64,000 nt of DNA from Rutstroemia sp. NJR-2017a BVV2 (taxonomy: Eukaryota; Ascomycota; Leotiomycetes; Helotiales; Rutstroemiaceae), in the NCBI GenBank assembly GCA_002946415.1, contig NJPS01000061.1:1-64000 (forward strand), written 5' to 3'. This document shows, piece by piece, positions 59,801-64,000 of the stretch; the first letter of the stretch is position 1; the number at the start of each line of letters is the position of its first letter. The position numbers and the translations under genes are program-made. The notes under the pieces were generated by a model that searched no databases, was not told the origin of the DNA, and saw nothing but the letters and a program-made list of their open reading frames with translations.

Positions 59801-60673
59801 GAGGATATCGACGATGAGAAACCAGCAGATACTGAAGTACCAGGGCGTGAAGTGCTCGAGGTAACAGACCCGTTTAGATATATCGATGATGAGTTACCTG
59901 AGCTATAAGAGACAACGATATGAATCAGTCCAATGATCGACCAGGTGGATATCACATGCGAGTTGCGCGAATAGGGGTTTAAAGGAAAGTATGGTTATTA
60001 CATTACTCTTGGTACCAATGGGAAAGCGTACTGGCGACTAGGAGGTGTCGGCAGGGGTGAAAGCAGCGACGAAATGCTTGAACTGGCTGTTTGTGAAGCA
60101 CCGTTTGGAGAAGAAGCAAAGGGATTTGCTGCTGGCTCCAGTGGCTGCGTTTTCCCATTCCAAAAGACACTGAGTCGACTGTCTCCGCCACAAGCTTCAG
60201 CAGAGTTTCCAGAGCAACCGGTGTTACAGTCTGTAGATCTCTTCACTGAGGCTCCGGAGGGAGTGGAATTTCCACAGTCTATCATAATATTAGCATCTGT
60301 AGTGTAAAATGTTGCAGAGTTGAGATATGGGGAGCTCACAGCATGCGGAATGTTTCACCCCGGCATAGGTATATTCTGCTGTTCCGCAATATGAGATGCA
60401 GTTCTCAATTGTCATATTATAACTCTTGTAAGACGATGCGCTGAGCGTTCTTGGCCCTTGATCGGTGTAGCATCCTTGATACTTCCATGTTCCAGGAAGG
60501 ACAGCAGGAACTACCAAGGTAGTATCTCGTGTATCTACCTCGCTGAGCACATCAAGAGCAAAAACTCCATGAGTGAGCGCCAGGAAGGTGGAAATCCACA
60601 CTAAAACGAGTGTCATTGTACAAAGACAATCAGGATAAAGACAGGATTCAAAGAGTGTGCGAAAGATATTCAT
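56851..60673 (-). CDS. Secreted WSC-domain glyoxal oxidase (copper radical oxidase)
   Basis: Exons 60673-60340, 60278-60002 and 59902-56851; introns 61 and 99 nt; 1220 aa. A hydrophobic leader (TLVLVWISTFLALTHGVFA) marks secretion; the second ATG at 60616 would give a neater signal peptide. WSC carbohydrate-binding domains lie at about 60-150 (ACYCGNS formed across intron 1), 468-555 and 580-670. A Ser/Thr-rich repeat stalk fills about 205-465. The glyoxal oxidase and galactose-oxidase-like C-terminal region follow (690-1190). Copper-radical residues can be placed: Cys in DIFCAAG, Tyr in RWYPSAM, Tyr-His in LYHSEAI, His in SSTHGNSMGQR. It oxidises aldehydes and gives H2O2 outside the cell, likely held near wall glucan by WSC units. 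The donor of intron 2 (GTAATA) was picked to keep the frame. Confidence 0.9.
59110..59900 (-). repeat. In-gene repeat coding a Ser/Thr stalk
   Basis: Diverged units of about 45-90 nt encode variants of SSSIYSNGSVTSTTSS in the oxidase. Unit number is likely to vary between strains. The repeat leaves the antisense strand open as an acidic frame (59321-59908), which is a by-product. Confidence 0.8.
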
Positions 60674-61954
60674 GCAACGAAAGCACTGCTGTTCTCACGC
60701 AATAATGGGGAGAATCATCCAGATTTATATTTCAGAAGTAAGCCCTTCGTGAAGGACCCCACCCAGGAGAGATAGCGACATGTCAGCCCGCGTTAGATCG
60801 TTCTTCAGACCACTCGCTATCTGATACTCTGGTCTTGAGAATCACGATGAGCGCCCACTAAGGCGATATTGGCGCATGCGAACATTTTGCTCTGCAGCCT
60901 TTAGTTCGTCAGCCCAAGAAGGTTGTAGACCGAGTAAAGTCCGGTGTCAATACCAGCTTAACGGTTGAAGTATTATCATGGGATCAATATTTTCATGGTG
61001 CTCCCTGCTTCCATAGACTTATGGATTTGTGAATGCTTGTCAGATGACATCTGCAGAAATGAAACGAGCCCTAATGATGTAGCTTTTTGATGTAGCTTTT
61101 GATAAAACATACACTTTACCGAACAGTTGGAGACAGAAGCGGCTGAAAGAGTTGGAGCTGTGGTGCGGCACTAGTGGACGCTAAGCTTCATATAGCCTAT
61201 CGAGTCAGCGCTTTCCGGTTGGACAGACAGCATGGGGGGGGGGGGTGATAATGCACGAACAAATTTGAACTTCCGAATGCAGCGTTGGATTAGCTACATT
61301 TTGCAGCCAAGTGCATAGGAGTAATGGTGTTTCCTCGTATACGATATTATATGCACTGCAGACTACGAAAATGCAACGTTCTCTCCACTGTCACACTCTT
61401 TGAGGAGGGTAAGACGAGTCGGATTTCCCCTGTTTCCCCTGAATGAAATATCGATATTTGTTGTGGCTGAGATCTCTACCCCCAATCCGAGATACACCTC
61501 ATTGGGGTGCATTAAGGATTTTCTGTTCGCATTGTCTCCTATTGAGTACGGCAGCGGCGGCATGGCCCCTGCGCGTCCAACCCCACGTTTTGCTCGACCA
61601 GGATCATGACGCCGGGCGGCCACCTGTGTGCTTGGTATGTAGATGTTCACGAACTTTCTAATTTTATCATTCTATTGTGGCTCCGTTGGATCATGTACTG
61701 TAGGCATAGCGCAATCTGTTGGCGCTTGCGAATTAATATTTGTTCAAGCCATGTAATGATGTAGTGTCATCTGTCATCCGTCATCCATGCATATGAACGT
61801 TATCAGGCCGAAGTCCGAGCCAGTTCTATCGCGCACTGCCATCGCTCTCAATTTTAGAATCCATAATAGTCGTAAGAGGTATCTCGATACGGGCTGATCA
61901 CGATTCGGCCATCGTCTTCTGCCGCGTTTCTATTGCCTCACTTTCACTCTCAGT
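60674..61954. other. Intergenic region with G12 run
   Basis: Promoter side of the oxidase, then no recognised gene. A run of about twelve G residues lies at 61234-61245. Short ORFs at 61363-61661 overlap on both strands and look random. Confidence 0.45.
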
Positions 61955-64000
61955 CTAGTCTTCCCCACCATCGCTTTCCATGTCAACATCTTCCTGACTA
62001 CCACCGTCCTGTTCTTGTACAGGTCCCGTTATGTTTTCATAAGAATTGACTGGATCAAAAATGACATCCAAACCTAACACTTTTCTCTCGAATCTCTGTG
62101 CGTTGTTCTTCTTCGGGTTGCCATCCTCAATGGGTTGGTTCTCCACAGACGGTGTGACTTGTCGGCCATTTTCATCATGTAACCATGATGCCGAAGCCAA
62201 GGACGGAGACCTCTCTGATTTCTCTGTTCGTTATCGTTAATATGACTGTGAAATCATCCGTCGTACCTTAGGAAGATGTAAAAAGGACAGTCAAATAGCA
62301 AATCCGTCATACCTAAAGAACTTCTGGGACCGTCTCCCATGTACCATGCATAAGGTTGCATATGCTCATCTCTGATGTGTCTCAACCACTCTTCCTCAAG
62401 CTCAAATTGATGATGTGCATCAGTGCCAGAGTGTGATGATACTTCCATCCTGTCGTCCATATTTTGTGACGTAGTGCACCGATTCCATTCGCAAATGAAC
62501 ACGCCATTCTCCCGCTTCTTGTGCACCTTGAATACATGAAGGTTAAGTGTCTCTAAATTATGTAATTCAGCAAGACAACCTTTCCAGTCACACTTATATG
62601 TCAGATACTTTGGTTCTGGACGTGCGAGTTGCTTTTCTGGCAGAGACACTCTGGGTGGCCTGCCACGTTTCTTGGGAATACGTTCAACAGGAGCACCAGC
62701 CGATTCCTGATTCTTAAACGGACGACCTCTCTTTTTGGGAAGTTGAACTAAGACCTTGGGTGTATTATCGGAGGGCTGATATGAGGCTGCGGGTGTAACT
62801 TCAGAGGAGTGCCCACTAGTCTTAGCTAACAGGATGTCAGGATTCTTATCTGCAACTAGTGCGGTATAATCCTTCGGTGGTCGACCCCTTCTTTTAGGTG
62901 CTCCTGACTGTTTAGCTGCTGCACCTGGGTTGGATAAGGATTGTGATGGTCGTCCACGCTGTGCTGGTGTGTTAGCACTACTAGTAAGCGTTCCGGATAC
63001 TTGAGGAAGAACGACAGAGACAGCACTAGACGCTATCGGTGCTCGTGGAGTCGAGGATGGACCGCCAGATGGACTCTCATGTGTTAGCTCCTTAGAAGAA
63101 TGCATCCTGTATTGTGGGGTGAACTGTGGTTGGACAGTGTTTGCAGGCGGTGGTCCATATGGTGAGGAATGTCCACTTTCGGGCTGGTAAGAAAGAGGCT
63201 GATTATGTTGCTGATAGGTTTGATTAGCAAAGAAGCTCGTGTCTCCTCCAGTAGTATCTCCATAATGGAGCGAGCTCGGGTGCGAAGGTACTGAAGCTAG
63301 TTTCTGTTGGTGTTGCTGCCAAGTTCCTGTATGTGTGCTTCCATGGTGGCCGGAGCGCAAACCTTGAGATTGGGAGTTGACCGTAGGCTGTCCACGATTG
63401 TTGCTTCCAAGATAGCTGGCTCCACGAGTGGGTATGACTGGGTTCCGCATGGAGAATTTTTCGGCCTCTGGATTTTGGGCCGCGTGCAGTGTTTGCCGAT
63501 TTGATGGTATCATATTTCCAGGACCGTGTAGCGAGCCACGAGGAATAATTTGCTGCGTTCGAAAGTACTCCAAATCAATTGTGCCCAAATTCGATCTCTC
63601 GCTCATTACACTTAATAGTGAGCCAAGATGGGCTTTGAGATGCGAATTCAGGCCACCCCGGTCTGGGTGGGCGTTGAAAGCGATCAGCACATCACGGGCT
63701 ATTGTGTTTGAATCGTACACAAACTTTTGAAGGCCAGATCCTGTGATTGGTAGCGCAAGGCGGGATCCTTTATTGAGAAAATCAAGTTGCTCACTGCCTC
63801 TGGATTTGTTTAGATGCTCGTCAAATCTCGAAGTATTTGTGATAGATCGAGAAGCCGCGGGAGGATGGGCATTGAAACTTGAAGCTGGGAAGAGCCAGTT
63901 ATTGTCGCGCAGATGTTGTGAATACAGATGATGTTCTTCTGGTCGACCGTATTCCACGCGGCTTAGTTTAGCCAAAGGACCTTCGTCACTTTCTATCGAA
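61955..64000 (-). CDS. AT-hook / zinc-finger nuclear protein, 5' end outside window
   Basis: Partial: the frame stays open to base 64000. Visible exons 64000-62313 and 62223-61955, joined by an 89-nt intron; the second is confirmed by an in-frame stop just before its acceptor. After a Gln/Ser/Pro-rich part come AT-hooks: QRGRPSQS, KRRGRPPKDY, KKRGRPFKNQ and KKRGRPPRVS. Then two zinc-finger-like units: CDWKGCLAELHNLETLNLHV with KVH, and CEWNRCTT with spaced His in EWLRHIRDEH. The C terminus is acidic (EDVDMESDGGED). This suggests DNA binding at AT-rich sites and chromatin or transcription control. No specific ortholog is recognised. Confidence 0.8.

Noticed and set aside
59321..59908. 195-codon acidic plus-strand ORF with repeated VTDPFE-type text
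   Set aside because: It is the antisense of the Ser/Thr repeat stalk of the oxidase; the repeat removes stops from this strand. The sense strand has domains, signal peptide and splice sites.

Overview
The window looks like nuclear DNA of a filamentous ascomycete (Pezizomycotina). Protein genes are split by short GT-AG introns of about 45-170 nt. The set includes typical fungal families: a Zn2Cys6 regulator, a HET-domain relic, WSC-glyoxal oxidase, Scp160/vigilin and Rsc9. A retroelement carries stop codons of the kind repeat-induced point mutation (RIP) makes. Base composition and gene style would fit Leotiomycetes such as Sclerotiniaceae, but that is an inference without any database search.

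Layout. 0-6 kb is transposon-rich. A 543-bp non-autonomous hAT-like element sits inside a decayed DIRS-like retroelement, followed by a possible solo LTR, a tRNA-Pro-like gene with a damaged acceptor stem, and a frame-broken repetitive coding relic. 7.2-10.4 kb holds adenylosuccinate lyase (ADE13) and a convergent aldo/keto reductase. 12-18 kb has one unknown basic/acidic protein, a gene-poor stretch, and a CRIB-containing Ste20/PAK kinase. Around 20.1-20.7 kb two very small spliced candidates converge. 22.7-26.8 kb is the multi-KH protein Scp160. 29-30.4 kb is an arabinitol-dehydrogenase-like SDR with a presequence. 30.4-37.2 kb is almost gene-free and full of simple repeats. 37-50 kb is a compact housekeeping block: Ysc84 (SYLF+SH3), Sft1 SNARE, an ArfGAP, MsrB, a Rec114-like protein, Rsc9 and a Zn2Cys6 transcription factor. 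52-61 kb is accessory: a HET pseudogene, an alpha/beta hydrolase, and a large secreted WSC-glyoxal oxidase. The right edge cuts an AT-hook/zinc-finger gene.

Functional links. Ysc84 (actin and endocytosis), Sft1 (Golgi SNARE), the ArfGAP and Ste20 all serve membrane traffic and polarity. Three pairs in the housekeeping block are divergent and share promoters: Ysc84/Sft1, ArfGAP/MsrB and Rec114/Rsc9. The others are convergent with 300-550 bp between stops. I see no biosynthetic cluster, CRISPR array or clearly new multi-gene system. The most notable items are the nested, mutated transposons, the two micro-genes around 20.4 kb, strand-asymmetric repeat deserts, and the WSC-stalk-oxidase architecture. 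Gene models were spliced by eye from reading frame continuity and GT-AG sites, and every multi-exon model listed with coordinates adds up to a whole number of codons unless stated.
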